64,000 nt of DNA from JANMDU01 sp043777675 (GTDB lineage Bacteria; Pseudomonadota; Gammaproteobacteria; Burkholderiales; Burkholderiaceae_C): positions 62,001-126,000 of the forward strand of contig JAYWHR010000031.1 in the NCBI GenBank assembly GCA_043777675.1, given 5' to 3'. The translations under genes and the position numbers were made by a program. Positions 6,321 through 14,857 of the stretch are shown in pieces. Positions within the stretch are counted from its first letter, which is position 1. Each line of letters begins with the position of its first letter. The notes under the pieces were generated by a model. That model worked only from the letters and a program-made list of their open reading frames with translations, did not search any database and was not told the origin of the DNA.

Positions 6321-6974
6321 ATGAACGCTTCTATTGAGGTCTACGCCATCCCCGAGAGCATGAAAGCTAGCCTGCCCGCGCCTGCGCAAGTGCAGCAGCT
6401 GCATCACTACGCCTACCGCGCCCGCGATGCGGAGGAAACGCGAAGTTTTTACGAAGACATTCTCGGCTTGCCGCTGTATCACATCATCCAAAGCGATATC
6501 GTGCCTTCTACCGGTGAGTTTTGCCCATACACGCATTTCTTTTTCCGCCTGCAAGATGGCAGCTTCATTGCGTTCTTTGATCTGGGAGACGACACCGCCG
6601 CTGAGCCCAGCCCGAATACGCCCAAGTGGGTTAACCACATCAGCTTTCGCGTCAACACGGTGCAAGAGCTGCAAGATATGAAGGCGCGGCTGGAGGCATC
6701 GGGTGTTGATGTGCTGGGCGTGACGGACCATCACATTTTCAAAAGCATTTACTTCTTTGATCCCAACGGTATTCGCTTGGAACTCACCGCGCAGCTTGCT
6801 GATGAATTCCAAATGCTGCAAGAGAGCAAGACGGCGCATGCGCGGCTGAGTGAATGGACGGCTCGCAAACAGACTTGGCGTGTTGAGCGCGAGAAGGCCT
6901 TGGCTGCTGGCCAGCCCCTGCCTTCACTCAAGCCTCAAGCCAATGATCGACCGGAGCTTCTCGCGCGGGTTTGA
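6321..6974 (+). CDS. VOC-family (glyoxalase/bleomycin resistance/extradiol dioxygenase fold) protein
   Basis: A 217-residue vicinal-oxygen-chelate protein. It has a paired beta-alpha-beta-beta-beta layout: LHHYAYRARDAEETRSFYED opens the first module and WVNHISFRVNTVQELQDM the second. Likely metal ligands are His in QLHHYAY, His in VNHISF and Glu in NGIRLELTA, as in extradiol dioxygenases and glyoxalases. The start at 6321 has TTGGAG eight to ten bases upstream; an earlier GTG at 6300 has no such site. It leads a run with a TctC-type binding protein and an FAD monooxygenase, so it probably acts in ring cleavage or isomerisation of an aromatic or other cyclic substrate. The substrate cannot be named. 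Confidence 0.82.
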   Translation: MNASIEVYAIPESMKASLPAPAQVQQLHHYAYRARDAEETRSFYEDILGLPLYHIIQSDIVPSTGEFCPYTHFFFRLQDGSFIAFFDLGDDTAAEPSPNTPKWVNHISFRVNTVQELQDMKARLEASGVDVLGVTDHHIFKSIYFFDPNGIRLELTAQLADEFQMLQESKTAHARLSEWTARKQTWRVEREKALAAGQPLPSLKPQANDRPELLARV

Positions 6975-7140
6975 ATCAGCAGCGCTTATGGCACATTGCT
7001 TGCATTGACTCTCATGAATACCCTGAGACTATTCTTATGCAGCCCCACTAAACTGGGGGCTTACATTGCGTAATGCACCAATTGGGATAGCCATCATGCT
7101 GCTTTCATTGAAATCTGTTTTATCTAATTTAGTCTTTTTG

Positions 7141-8118
7141 ATGGATCGACCCAAACGATTTATTTGCTTGCTGGCATCGTTCATGCTGGTTTTGGGTTGG
7201 GCGCTGCCTGCAGCTGCGCAAAACTTTCCCGTCAAACCTGTGCGCGTACTCGCCGGATTTGGCGCAGGTGGCGGCTCAGATGCGATGGTGCGACTGGTCA
7301 GCGCGCAAATGGCCAGCCAATTGGGGCAGGCAGTCAATGTAGAGAACAAGCCAAGCGCCGGATCGTTGCAAGCTGCCACTGAATTGGCAAGCTCGCCCGC
7401 AGATGGTTACACACTGTTTGCTGCCGATAACGGTATGCTGGTCTACAACGCGGCGCTTTATAAAAAATTACCCTACGATTCAGCGGCTTTCGCGCCCATT
7501 GGCGTGATGGCTCGCACACCCCTCATGTTGGTAGCCAGCCCTAGCGCAGGCTTTAAGCATGTGCGCGATATGTTGGATAAAGCTAAAACCGCCCAGAACA
7601 AAATCGCTTATGCCTCGCCCGGCACAGGCAGCCCTTTCCATCTTGCGATGGAATTGCTCAAAATCCGTGCTGGGGTGCAGTTTGCTCGGGTGCCTTTTGG
7701 CAGCGATGCGGCCGCACTCAAAGATGTGTTGGCTGGGCAGATCGACCTCACAGTGATTGATTTAGCGAGCGCCATGCCGCATATTCGCTCAGGCAAGCTT
7801 CAAGTGTTAGCAACGTTTTCGAACCGCAGAGTCAACGCTGCGCCCGATGCGCCTGCGTTAAACGAATTGGGCTACAAGGATGTGGAGTCTTATCTTTGGC
7901 AAGGCTTGCTCGTCTCAGCGGCCACACCGAAAGAGATTCAAACTCGCCTGAGCCAAGCCATGCAAACTGCCATGAGCCAAGCAGCGGTGCGCAAAAACTT
8001 GCCGGATAACGGCTGGGAAACTCTTGCCAGCGATCCGGCTTTGATGAATGCTTTTATTGCAGCAGACACCAGCGTTTGGCATCGGCTGATTAAAGAAATG
8101 GGCATGAAGCTCGATTGA
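7141..8118 (+). CDS. TctC/Bug-family periplasmic solute-binding protein
   Basis: A member of the tripartite tricarboxylate transporter receptor family, greatly expanded in Burkholderiales. A signal peptide is clear (basic MDRPKRF, hydrophobic core, cleavage after LPAAAQ). Family motifs follow: FPVKPVRVLAGFGAGGGSD, SSPADGYTLFAADNG, YASPGTGSPFHLAMEL and the PFGSDAAALKDVLAGQIDL segment. I start at 7141 because it gives a compact signal peptide; the frame stays open from 7066 with other possible starts. No TctA/TctB membrane genes lie nearby, as is common for orphan Bug proteins. Its place between two oxidative enzymes suggests it binds the pathway substrate, often a carboxylate. Confidence 0.88.
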   Translation: MDRPKRFICLLASFMLVLGWALPAAAQNFPVKPVRVLAGFGAGGGSDAMVRLVSAQMASQLGQAVNVENKPSAGSLQAATELASSPADGYTLFAADNGMLVYNAALYKKLPYDSAAFAPIGVMARTPLMLVASPSAGFKHVRDMLDKAKTAQNKIAYASPGTGSPFHLAMELLKIRAGVQFARVPFGSDAAALKDVLAGQIDLTVIDLASAMPHIRSGKLQVLATFSNRRVNAAPDAPALNELGYKDVESYLWQGLLVSAATPKEIQTRLSQAMQTAMSQAAVRKNLPDNGWETLASDPALMNAFIAADTSVWHRLIKEMGMKLD

Positions 8119-8119
8119 T

Positions 8120-9859
8120 ATGCGTCTAGCTGCTGCATCCTTCACGAACGGCTACGAATTTAGCCAAGGCGCGGGCTACACGCTGCCCGAATATGCGGCG
8201 GTGATTCCAGAGGCGGTAAGTAGCGGTAAGGCCGAGCATCACCGCGTCCTGATCGTAGGCGGCGGCCTCGCGGGGCTCACGCTGGCTTGCTCGCTGGCAC
8301 AGCTGGGTGTGGATTGCGTGCTGCTTGATGAAGACAACACCGTGGGCGTGAAAGGTGCATCAAGCCGGGGCATTTGCTACACACAAAAATCACTGGAGAT
8401 TTTTGACAAGCTGGGTATTTACGAGCGCATCAAAGCCAAAGGCATTCAGTGGAGCGTGGGGCGCACCTTTGCAGGCGAGGATGAGGTGTACAGCTTTGAT
8501 CTGAAAGCGCAGGGCAATTTCAGCTTGAGCGAGCAGCCCGCATTCATCAATATCCAGCAGTTCTACAACGAAGGCTTTTTGGTGGAGCGCATTGCCGAAT
8601 TGGGGCACGCTCAAATTCGCTGGAACAATCGCGTGACATCGTTTGAAATCAAGAACAAAATCGCTACGTTTTCAGTAGCTACCCCCGCAGGAGAATACAC
8701 GGCTACAGCCGATTTCGTTGTCGATGCGACAGGCTCGCGCAGCCCGTTTCATGATTGGCTGAATATCCAAAAAACCACCAAGAAGGGCGACGACCGCTGG
8801 TGCATTGCCGATGTGCGCTTCAACACGCATCCGCCGAAGGAGCGCCATACGTGGATCGAAGCGCCGTTTAACGACAACCGCGCTGTGTGGCAGCATTTGA
8901 TGGCCGATGATGTATGGCGCATTGACTACCAAATGGCGCCTGATGCCGACCCAGCGTATGTGAGCCGAGAAGATGTGGTGAGAGAGCGCCTAGCCAAGCA
9001 ATTTGGAAAAGAGACGCAGATCGATATTGTGTGGGTGGGGCCCTATGCTTACCGTAGCGAATGCGTGGATCGCATGATCGCAGCCGCGGGCAAATCGAAG
9101 GTATTTTTCATGGGTGACAGCGCCAAAGTGGTGAGCCCCTTTGGCGCTCGCGGCGGCAATACGGGTATCGCGGATGCAGATAATTTGGCTTGGAAGCTTG
9201 CTGCGGTGGTTAAAGGCCGCGCACATTCCGGTCTGCTAAGCAGTTATCACGCCGAGCGGCATGAAGCAGCACTGACCAATGTGCAAGTGACCAACCGCAC
9301 CGCGCGTTTCCTGCGCCCGCTCTCTGGCATCGAACGCGTGTTTCGCCATGCCACGATTGAGCTGGCAAAAAAACATGCGTTTGCTCGCAGCTTGATCAAC
9401 ACGGGGCGTATGGCCGTTGCCAACCCCTATTCTCGCTCCCCAATCACAGCGCCGGATCTGGTGCAAAGTCATTCTGTTCAAAACGTGAGCTTCAACAGGC
9501 TAGATGGCACGACAGGCCGGCTCAATGAGCTGATTCAATGGGCGAGCGGTTTGCCACTTCTGCTCATTTGGCCTGGCGATACATCTGCCCGACTGCTTCA
9601 AACCGTGCGGCGGCTTTCAAACGATGGCATGTTGCGCGCAGTTGCCGTGAGCCTCAAAGAGCCGCTTCCATGTCATGAACAGATCATCGATCCACAAGAC
9701 AAGCTTTTGCGCGCTTGCGGCTTGAGTCGCCAGGCAAGCTGGGCGCTGATTCGCCCAGACAGTTATCTCGCGGCTCGAAGTGATGGAAATTCCAGCATCG
9801 CCAAATTGCACGCCGCTGTGGCAGCACTGCAAGGAGCTAGCGGTGAAACAAAACAATAA
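8120..9859 (+). CDS. FAD-dependent aromatic-ring monooxygenase (class A flavoprotein)
   Basis: A 579-residue flavin monooxygenase resembling MhpA/PheA/TfdB-type hydroxylases, which use NAD(P)H and O2 to hydroxylate a ring. The Rossmann FAD site is HRVLIVGGGLAGLTLACSLAQ (about residues 42-62) with the acidic strand end VLLDED. The second FAD motif is FFMGDSAKVVSPFGARGGNTGIADADNLAWKL, a GD-x-A-H-x-x-x-P variant in which the usual His is Lys. A C-terminal thioredoxin-like domain ends the protein. It starts 2 bp after the TctC gene and overlaps the DUF2783 gene by 17 bp, so the run is probably one operon. Confidence 0.88.
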   Translation: MRLAAASFTNGYEFSQGAGYTLPEYAAVIPEAVSSGKAEHHRVLIVGGGLAGLTLACSLAQLGVDCVLLDEDNTVGVKGASSRGICYTQKSLEIFDKLGIYERIKAKGIQWSVGRTFAGEDEVYSFDLKAQGNFSLSEQPAFINIQQFYNEGFLVERIAELGHAQIRWNNRVTSFEIKNKIATFSVATPAGEYTATADFVVDATGSRSPFHDWLNIQKTTKKGDDRWCIADVRFNTHPPKERHTWIEAPFNDNRAVWQHLMADDVWRIDYQMAPDADPAYVSREDVVRERLAKQFGKETQIDIVWVGPYAYRSECVDRMIAAAGKSKVFFMGDSAKVVSPFGARGGNTGIADADNLAWKLAAVVKGRAHSGLLSSYHAERHEAALTNVQVTNRTARFLRPLSGIERVFRHATIELAKKHAFARSLINTGRMAVANPYSRSPITAPDLVQSHSVQNVSFNRLDGTTGRLNELIQWASGLPLLLIWPGDTSARLLQTVRRLSNDGMLRAVAVSLKEPLPCHEQIIDPQDKLLRACGLSRQASWALIRPDSYLAARSDGNSSIAKLHAAVAALQGASGETKQ

Positions 9860-10043
9860 AGCACCCGCTTTGCACAATCAGTTGAGCGACCCAGACGGTT
9901 TCTACGAAGCCATGCTTGATGCGCATGAGGGCTTGAGCGAAGATGCATCGGTGGCGCTTAACGCCCGGCTGATTCTCATCTTGGCCAATCAAATCGGTGA
10001 TCAACCATTGCTGCTCGAATGTTTGGCGCTGGCTAAAGCCTGA
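9843..10043 (+). CDS. Small DUF2783 protein
   Basis: A 66-residue acidic protein starting at GTG 9843, with AAGGAG six bases upstream inside the end of the monooxygenase gene. The core LSDPDGFYEAMLDAHEGLSEDASVALNARLILILANQIGD matches my recollection of the DUF2783 family, typically found beside class A flavin monooxygenases in Burkholderiales. The function is unknown; the tight translational coupling suggests a partner or accessory of the monooxygenase. No cysteines, membrane segment or signal peptide are seen. Confidence 0.75.
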   Translation: MKQNNKAPALHNQLSDPDGFYEAMLDAHEGLSEDASVALNARLILILANQIGDQPLLLECLALAKA

Positions 10044-10052
10044 GTATTTTCC

Positions 10053-10066
10053 AAAAGGCCTTTTTT
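10053..10066 (+). terminator. AAAAGGCCTTTTTT element after the catabolic operon
   Basis: A short self-complementary stem running into six T residues, just past the DUF2783 stop. It is followed at 10087-10106 by a perfect hairpin GACAGTTT-TGTC-AAACTGTC. Either could end or stabilise the operon transcript. Confidence 0.4.
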
Positions 10067-10316
10067 AAAAAGTGCTATGCGCGAGGGACAGTTTTGTCAA
10101 ACTGTCACATACTCAGCGCCCCATACTCAATCTTCATACAAACAATTTCGTGATTTATTTTACGAAGTTTTTAGGGGCTGCTACTAGAGAGCACGGCTCT
10201 CAGCAGACATAATTCAACTCTTCCAAAACCGCTTTTGAATTAACCACCCCGGTTCAAACAAGCGATAGGTGGCCACCACAAGTGGCTGCCGAAGAGATGA
10301 GAAAGTGATATTTGCC

Positions 10317-10679
10317 ATGAGCAAGCCCTTCGGTTTTGAAGGCTCCGATCACAACGAGCGCACTGCAAAACCATTCAGTATGTCGTTGCCCTTTCGTTTG
10401 AGCAAAGCGCGCAACGAAGAAGAGATCAAAAAAATGCCAATCTCTCAGATCAAGCGAAAGATCGAACTGAGCCTTCAAGACCTAGAAGGCTCCGATGCAG
10501 ATACCCTTCGATACAAGATCCGGAGCTCACGGGAAGTCAAAGATCTCTGGATGCTGCGCACCGATATTCACCAAGCCATTTCGCGGCATATCAGCCAGCA
10601 AGTAGCCGCCGAGCGCATCAACGCCCTCTTGCCATGCTTTGAGTATTGGATACCCGCCAAAGCGATGACGAAGATTTAA
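10317..10679 (+). CDS. Hypothetical protein, 120 residues
   Basis: I do not recognise this protein. It is charged and mainly helical by composition, with no signal peptide or membrane segment. The middle part (RNEEEIKKMPISQIKRKIELSLQDLEGSDADTLRYKIRSSREVKDLWMLRTDIHQAI) suggests a helical protein that may bind nucleic acid or protein. I place the start at ATG 10317 (MSKPFGFEG) with GAGAAAG about 17 bases upstream. The same frame is open from 10269. A strong terminator follows directly at 10696, which supports it being a real single-gene unit. Confidence in it being coding is good; the function is unknown. Confidence 0.6.
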   Translation: MSKPFGFEGSDHNERTAKPFSMSLPFRLSKARNEEEIKKMPISQIKRKIELSLQDLEGSDADTLRYKIRSSREVKDLWMLRTDIHQAISRHISQQVAAERINALLPCFEYWIPAKAMTKI

Positions 10680-10695
10680 ATATCGCCAGTTCAGA

Positions 10696-10728
10696 AACCG
10701 CCCCTCGAAAGAGCGGGCGGTTTTTTTT
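10696..10728 (+). terminator. Rho-independent terminator
   Basis: AACCGCCC (10696-10703) pairs with GGGCGGTT (10715-10722), followed by a run of T residues to 10728. It lies just past the 120-residue hypothetical gene and before the convergent tRNA. Confidence 0.88.
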
Positions 10729-10737
10729 CTTATCAAG

Positions 10738-10814
<77 letters not shown>

Positions 10815-10848
10815 ACGCGTTAGATTATCGCAGGGAAATTCACTTCTT

Positions 10849-10917
10849 CATTACTATAAAAATAATAGCATTCCACGCACATTCTATGCCGGCGAGTGGC
10901 CGATTTAGCTAGAAATC
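10849..10917 (+). repeat. Dispersed ~65-bp repeat, copy 3 (intergenic)
   Basis: AATAATAGCATTCCACGCA, then TATGCCGGCGAGTGGCCGATTT. It ends 3 bp before the stop codon of the convergent MetE-like gene and lies 35 bp past the tRNA 5' end. Confidence 0.87.
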
Positions 10918-10919
10918 TC

Positions 10920-11945
10920 CTATAAAAACCGCTCTCCTGCCAACTTCGCACCTGCTGCCAAGGCCTGCAGCTTTTTTATCGCCACATCACGGCTCATGGG
11001 GGCGAGGCCGCAGTTGGTGCAAGCAATCAGTTTGTCTTTACGCACGTATTGCAGTGCTTGGCCAATCGTCTCGGCAATTTGTTCGGGTGTCTCAATCACT
11101 TCACTGGCTACATCGATCACGCCGACCATCACTTCTTTGCCATCGAGTAATTTCATCAGCTCGGGCGGCACATGGGAATGGAAGCACTCTAGGCTCACCT
11201 GATCGATGCTGCTGGCCGCGAGCGCGGGGAACACCTGCTCATATTGCCGCCACTGCTCGCCCAGCGTGGCTTTCCATTGATTATTCGCCTCGATGCCATA
11301 GCCGTAGCAAATATGCACGGCCTTCTTCGCAGTGATGCCTTGGCAGGCGATCTCCAGCGCCTTCACGCCCCAGTCTGCAGCCTCGGCCATATAGACATTG
11401 AAAGCGGGCTCGTCAAATTGAATGATGTCCACACCATCGGCTTGCAAGGCTTTGGCTTCTTGATTGAGTAATTCTGCAAAAGCAAACGCCATTTTCACGC
11501 GATCGCCATAAAAGCGATCGGCTACGGTATCCACCATCGTCATCGGGCCGGGCAAGGTGAACTTGAGCTGGCGCTTCGTGTGTGCGCGGCAAAATTGTGC
11601 CTCGGCTGCATGCACACGGCCTTTGAGCTTGAGGGGTGCAATCACCTGCGGCAGCATGGCTTTGTAGCGATCATTGCGGATACCCATCTCTACTTTATTG
11701 GCGAAATCAATACCTTCGACCTTTTCCAAAAAGCCATGCACGAAATGCTGGCGCGATTGCTCGCCATCGCCGATCACGGAAAGGCCTGCATCTTCTTGCG
11801 CTTTGATCCACAGCAGCGTGGCATCGAGCTTGGCATCAGCCAGCTCATCGCCTTGGCTCTTCCATTGTGGCCAGAGCTTGTTGGTCTCGGCCAGCCAAGC
11901 GGGTTTAGGGAGGCTGCCTGCGATAGCAGTGGCGAATGTTTTCAT
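10920..11945 (-). CDS. MetE-like cobalamin-independent methionine synthase, catalytic domain only
   Basis: A 341-residue protein corresponding to the C-terminal catalytic half of MetE, of the short form seen in many bacteria and archaea. It would transfer a methyl group to homocysteine at a zinc site. Zinc-ligand regions are visible: HICYGYG (His and Cys), SLECFHSH (Glu) and the terminal TNCGLAPM (Cys). The family opening MKTFATAIAGSLPKPAWL fixes the start at 11945, with AAGAG about ten bases upstream. A longer frame from 12077 overlaps the upstream gene and is not used. The short type often uses methyl donors other than folate; the donor here is unknown. Confidence 0.85.
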   Translation of the reverse strand: MKTFATAIAGSLPKPAWLAETNKLWPQWKSQGDELADAKLDATLLWIKAQEDAGLSVIGDGEQSRQHFVHGFLEKVEGIDFANKVEMGIRNDRYKAMLPQVIAPLKLKGRVHAAEAQFCRAHTKRQLKFTLPGPMTMVDTVADRFYGDRVKMAFAFAELLNQEAKALQADGVDIIQFDEPAFNVYMAEAADWGVKALEIACQGITAKKAVHICYGYGIEANNQWKATLGEQWRQYEQVFPALAASSIDQVSLECFHSHVPPELMKLLDGKEVMVGVIDVASEVIETPEQIAETIGQALQYVRKDKLIACTNCGLAPMSRDVAIKKLQALAAGAKLAGERFL

Positions 11946-11974
11946 GTTTTTTCTCTTGGACTGAAGTTGTGAAA

Positions 11975-13072
11975 TCAGCGCTGTTGAATTTGCTCTGCAA
12001 TGATCTCTGCAAAGGCCTCGGAGTTGAGCTGAATGCGTATTTTCGCAGGAAGATACTGAAGGCTTGGCGCGAGCCACATGCTCATGGTGATGGTGCCGCG
12101 AGGGTTGGCCAAGGGGCGTGGCTTGAGCTCATGCACCGTCACAGGCCCGATGCGCGGCAAATTCATTGTCTCAGCCGCGCCGATGTCATATACCCATTCA
12201 TCAAGCCCGCCGGGGCGGCCCAGCCAAATACGCACCACTTCGCCCTCTTGCAGCTTTGCGCGACCTTCTAAAAAGCGATGGCCGAGATCAATAAATTGGC
12301 TCACCGTGTCTTGCACAGCCATCGGCTCGGCAGCGGGGCGACTCACGCGGCGATTGCCTTCCAAAATCAGCTCGGCATCTTCAAGCTTTAAGGGGCGAAT
12401 GCGCGGATTGGCCAGAACGCGTTTGGAATACTCTTCGAAGGCTTCAGGCAGCAAGCCAGTGGGGCTGATACGGCCTTGGCTCGTCATGCGAAGCTCATAG
12501 AGGCCCGCATCGATGGTCACGCGCACTTGATAGCGCTCGCTGCTCTCGCCCTGGCGAGTCCACTGCACTTGGCCTGTGCCAAACAGTTCGCCTTGAAAAT
12601 AGCCGGTGAGTTTGTAGTTCACGCGCGTGTCGGCTGGCCAATTGCCGGTGAGAAGCAAGCTGTCTGTTTGGCCTGCAGGTTGGGCAGTGAGGGTCTGCGT
12701 CGGCGTGATATCTGCGACGGTATCGGACGCTGTGGTGGGTGTGGCAGCAGCCACAGCCACAGCCGCAGAGGGAGCGGTAGGCTCAGGCGGAGCAAGCACA
12801 GCTTGTTCCACCACAGTTTCTGTAACGACGGGTTGACTGATCACAACAGCTTGTGGCGCGCGAGGCGCAACAACCTCTGGCTTGGCTTGCTCAGGCGGTG
12901 GCACAAGCACTTGAGGTGAAGCCGCTTCAATCGTTCGCGTGAACAGAGGATCGTTTTTTTGCGCTACTGCGCCACTGGTCTGCATCTGTGAACCGATGCC
13001 AATCAGACCCAACAGATGAAGCAGCAGCGCGGCCGATAAGGCCAGCAATAAAGGCTTTAGCCAAGCAGCCAT
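11975..13072 (-). CDS. DUF3108 domain protein, membrane-anchored
   Basis: A 365-residue protein with one N-terminal membrane segment (about residues 6-26, LLLALSAALLLHLLGLIGIG). A Pro/Ala/Val/Thr-rich periplasmic linker (about residues 50-135) follows. The C-terminal DUF3108 domain starts near NWPADTRVNYKLTGYFQGELFG. DUF3108 proteins are envelope proteins of unknown function common in Betaproteobacteria. The start overlaps the end of the M61 peptidase gene by 16 bp on the same strand, so the two are translationally coupled. Together with murJ upstream this is a leftward three-gene envelope run. Confidence 0.8.
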   Translation of the reverse strand: MAAWLKPLLLALSAALLLHLLGLIGIGSQMQTSGAVAQKNDPLFTRTIEAASPQVLVPPPEQAKPEVVAPRAPQAVVISQPVVTETVVEQAVLAPPEPTAPSAAVAVAAATPTTASDTVADITPTQTLTAQPAGQTDSLLLTGNWPADTRVNYKLTGYFQGELFGTGQVQWTRQGESSERYQVRVTIDAGLYELRMTSQGRISPTGLLPEAFEEYSKRVLANPRIRPLKLEDAELILEGNRRVSRPAAEPMAVQDTVSQFIDLGHRFLEGRAKLQEGEVVRIWLGRPGGLDEWVYDIGAAETMNLPRIGPVTVHELKPRPLANPRGTITMSMWLAPSLQYLPAKIRIQLNSEAFAEIIAEQIQQR

Positions 13073-14853
13073 GCGCTCAAGAGCTCATCTTTGGAAGAGC
13101 GAAGCATGAAGCTGCTGCTGGGCTCTTTCGTTGCGCAAGGAAGCATTAGTTTGAGGCGCAGCAAGCGCTTATCACGCGAGACCGTGGCCACCGCTTGCTC
13201 GGCGCTGCCGCACAGCAGCCCAAGTTCTTCGAGCTTGTGGATGCGCCAATCATCCACGGCCAGCCACTCATCACCAGCGCACAGGCCCGCTTTTTCGGCC
13301 AAGCCACCGCGCAACACGTTTTTGATCAAGAGCGCTCCACTCGATTCGCTCACACGAAGCCCCAAGCGCTGCGCCATCGGCAGGCTCGCACCGGGCTCGA
13401 CTGTGGCGCTCACACCGTGGGCTTCAAGCAACTCTTGCACAGGCAATTCTTCCGTGCCGTGCACCCAAGCGGCGATTTGTTTTTCGTAGGAGCGACCGGA
13501 GAGTTGACGCAAGGCAGCAGCGAAATCCGCTTGCGTGATGCCGCCCGCGCCCTTTTGATCGGCATGGGATTGCTTCCAAAGCAAGCGCATCACTGCATCG
13601 AGCGAAGTGGTCTTCAAGCCTTTGCCGCCCGCGCGTAAACTCAAATCAAAGCATAGCGCCACCAGCGAGCCCTTCGTGTAGTAGCTTACTGTGGCGTTCG
13701 GCGTGTTCTCATCTTGCCGGTAGTATTTGATCCAAGCATCCATGCTGGCGCGCGCCACACTTTGCACCATGCGCCCAGGGGTTTGCTGCACTTGGTTAAT
13801 CGCTTTGGCGAGCAGGCGCAGATATTGCGCCTGATCAATCAGGCCAGCGCGGCGCAGCATCAGATCATCGTAATAGCTCGTGAAACCCTCGAAAAACCAA
13901 AGCATTTGCGTGTAGTTTTCTTTTCCGTAGTTGTAAGGCAAAAACTCACGCGGCTTCATGCGCTTCACATTCCACGTGTGGAAATACTCGTGGCTGATCA
14001 GCCCCAGAAGCGTGGTGTAGCCTTCACCTTGCTTAAGCCTGCCCATACGCGGCAGATCGCGGCGGCCGCAAATCAAGACGGTGCTGTCTCTGTGCTCCAA
14101 GCCACCATAGCCATCATCGACTGCATTGAGCATGAAGACATATTTCTCAAACGGTGGTTTGCCATCTTTATCGTGCCAAAACAGCATCTCGGTTTCAACG
14201 ATTTTTTTCGTGTCAGCAAGCAGCCGTTCACCATCAAAGGAAGCCAACGCACCGCTCACCACGAATTCGTGCTCTACACCACGCACTTTGAAACCACCAC
14301 GCCAGAAATTGCTAATCTCAAAAGGCGTATCTGCCAGATGGTCGTAATCATCAAATACATACTCGCCAAGCAGATTTTTTGCAGCGGTTTTAGAGAGTTT
14401 TAAGGGTATAGCCGGCGTAGATACTGCGCAGAGTGCTTCTGAATTCATAGTAGCGAGAGAGAGCCCATGCGGCCCACTGGTCTGGCCTTCTACGCGCAGG
14501 CACAGCGATGTGGGATTGAAAAACGCGCGCTGCGCATCCAGCCAAGCCGTACGCACGGAATTGTCAAAGGCATAGACCTCGTAGCTGAGCTCTAGCGGTT
14601 TGTTGGCCGCGTTCTTGATACGCCATGTGCATTTATCGAGTTGCTCCACAGCGCATACTTTGCCGTTTTGTGCGGCAGTTAAATTCTGCAAATGCTTGGC
14701 AAACTCACGCACCATGTAGCTGCCCGGAATCCACACCGGCAGACTCACCGTTTGCAGCTTTGCTGGCTTAGCCACGGTGAGCGTGATGCGCCAAAGATGT
14801 GCATGCACATCAGCTGCTTCAATTTTGTAATGAACGCTCGTATCTTTCATCAA
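13057..14853 (-). CDS. M61-family metallopeptidase (glycyl aminopeptidase type) with PDZ domain
   Basis: A 598-residue M61 zinc peptidase. The N-terminal beta domain (about 10-180) precedes the catalytic domain with the HEYFHTWN zinc motif (about 287-294). The third ligand Glu is in WFFEGFTSYYDDL, about 30 residues further on. A PDZ domain (about 490-560, GLRVSESSGALLIKNVLRGGLAEKAGLCAGD) ends the protein. No signal peptide is obvious, in line with cytoplasmic M61 members. Residues about 133-153 (ATMNSEALCAVSTPAIP) are encoded by a copy of the dispersed repeat, in frame, in the non-catalytic N-terminal domain. It starts 4 bp after murJ ends; two ATGs (14853, 14850) are possible starts. Confidence 0.9.
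   Translation of the reverse strand: MMKDTSVHYKIEAADVHAHLWRITLTVAKPAKLQTVSLPVWIPGSYMVREFAKHLQNLTAAQNGKVCAVEQLDKCTWRIKNAANKPLELSYEVYAFDNSVRTAWLDAQRAFFNPTSLCLRVEGQTSGPHGLSLATMNSEALCAVSTPAIPLKLSKTAAKNLLGEYVFDDYDHLADTPFEISNFWRGGFKVRGVEHEFVVSGALASFDGERLLADTKKIVETEMLFWHDKDGKPPFEKYVFMLNAVDDGYGGLEHRDSTVLICGRRDLPRMGRLKQGEGYTTLLGLISHEYFHTWNVKRMKPREFLPYNYGKENYTQMLWFFEGFTSYYDDLMLRRAGLIDQAQYLRLLAKAINQVQQTPGRMVQSVARASMDAWIKYYRQDENTPNATVSYYTKGSLVALCFDLSLRAGGKGLKTTSLDAVMRLLWKQSHADQKGAGGITQADFAAALRQLSGRSYEKQIAAWVHGTEELPVQELLEAHGVSATVEPGASLPMAQRLGLRVSESSGALLIKNVLRGGLAEKAGLCAGDEWLAVDDWRIHKLEELGLLCGSAEQAVATVSRDKRLLRLKLMLPCATKEPSSSFMLRSSKDELLSAWLLG
14393..14455 (-). repeat. Dispersed ~65-bp repeat, copy 4, in-frame inside the M61 peptidase gene
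   Basis: On the coding strand: GAAGCACTCTGCGCA, then TCTACGCCGGCTATA. The insertion keeps the peptidase frame open. Confidence 0.8.
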
Positions 14854-14857
14854 ATCA

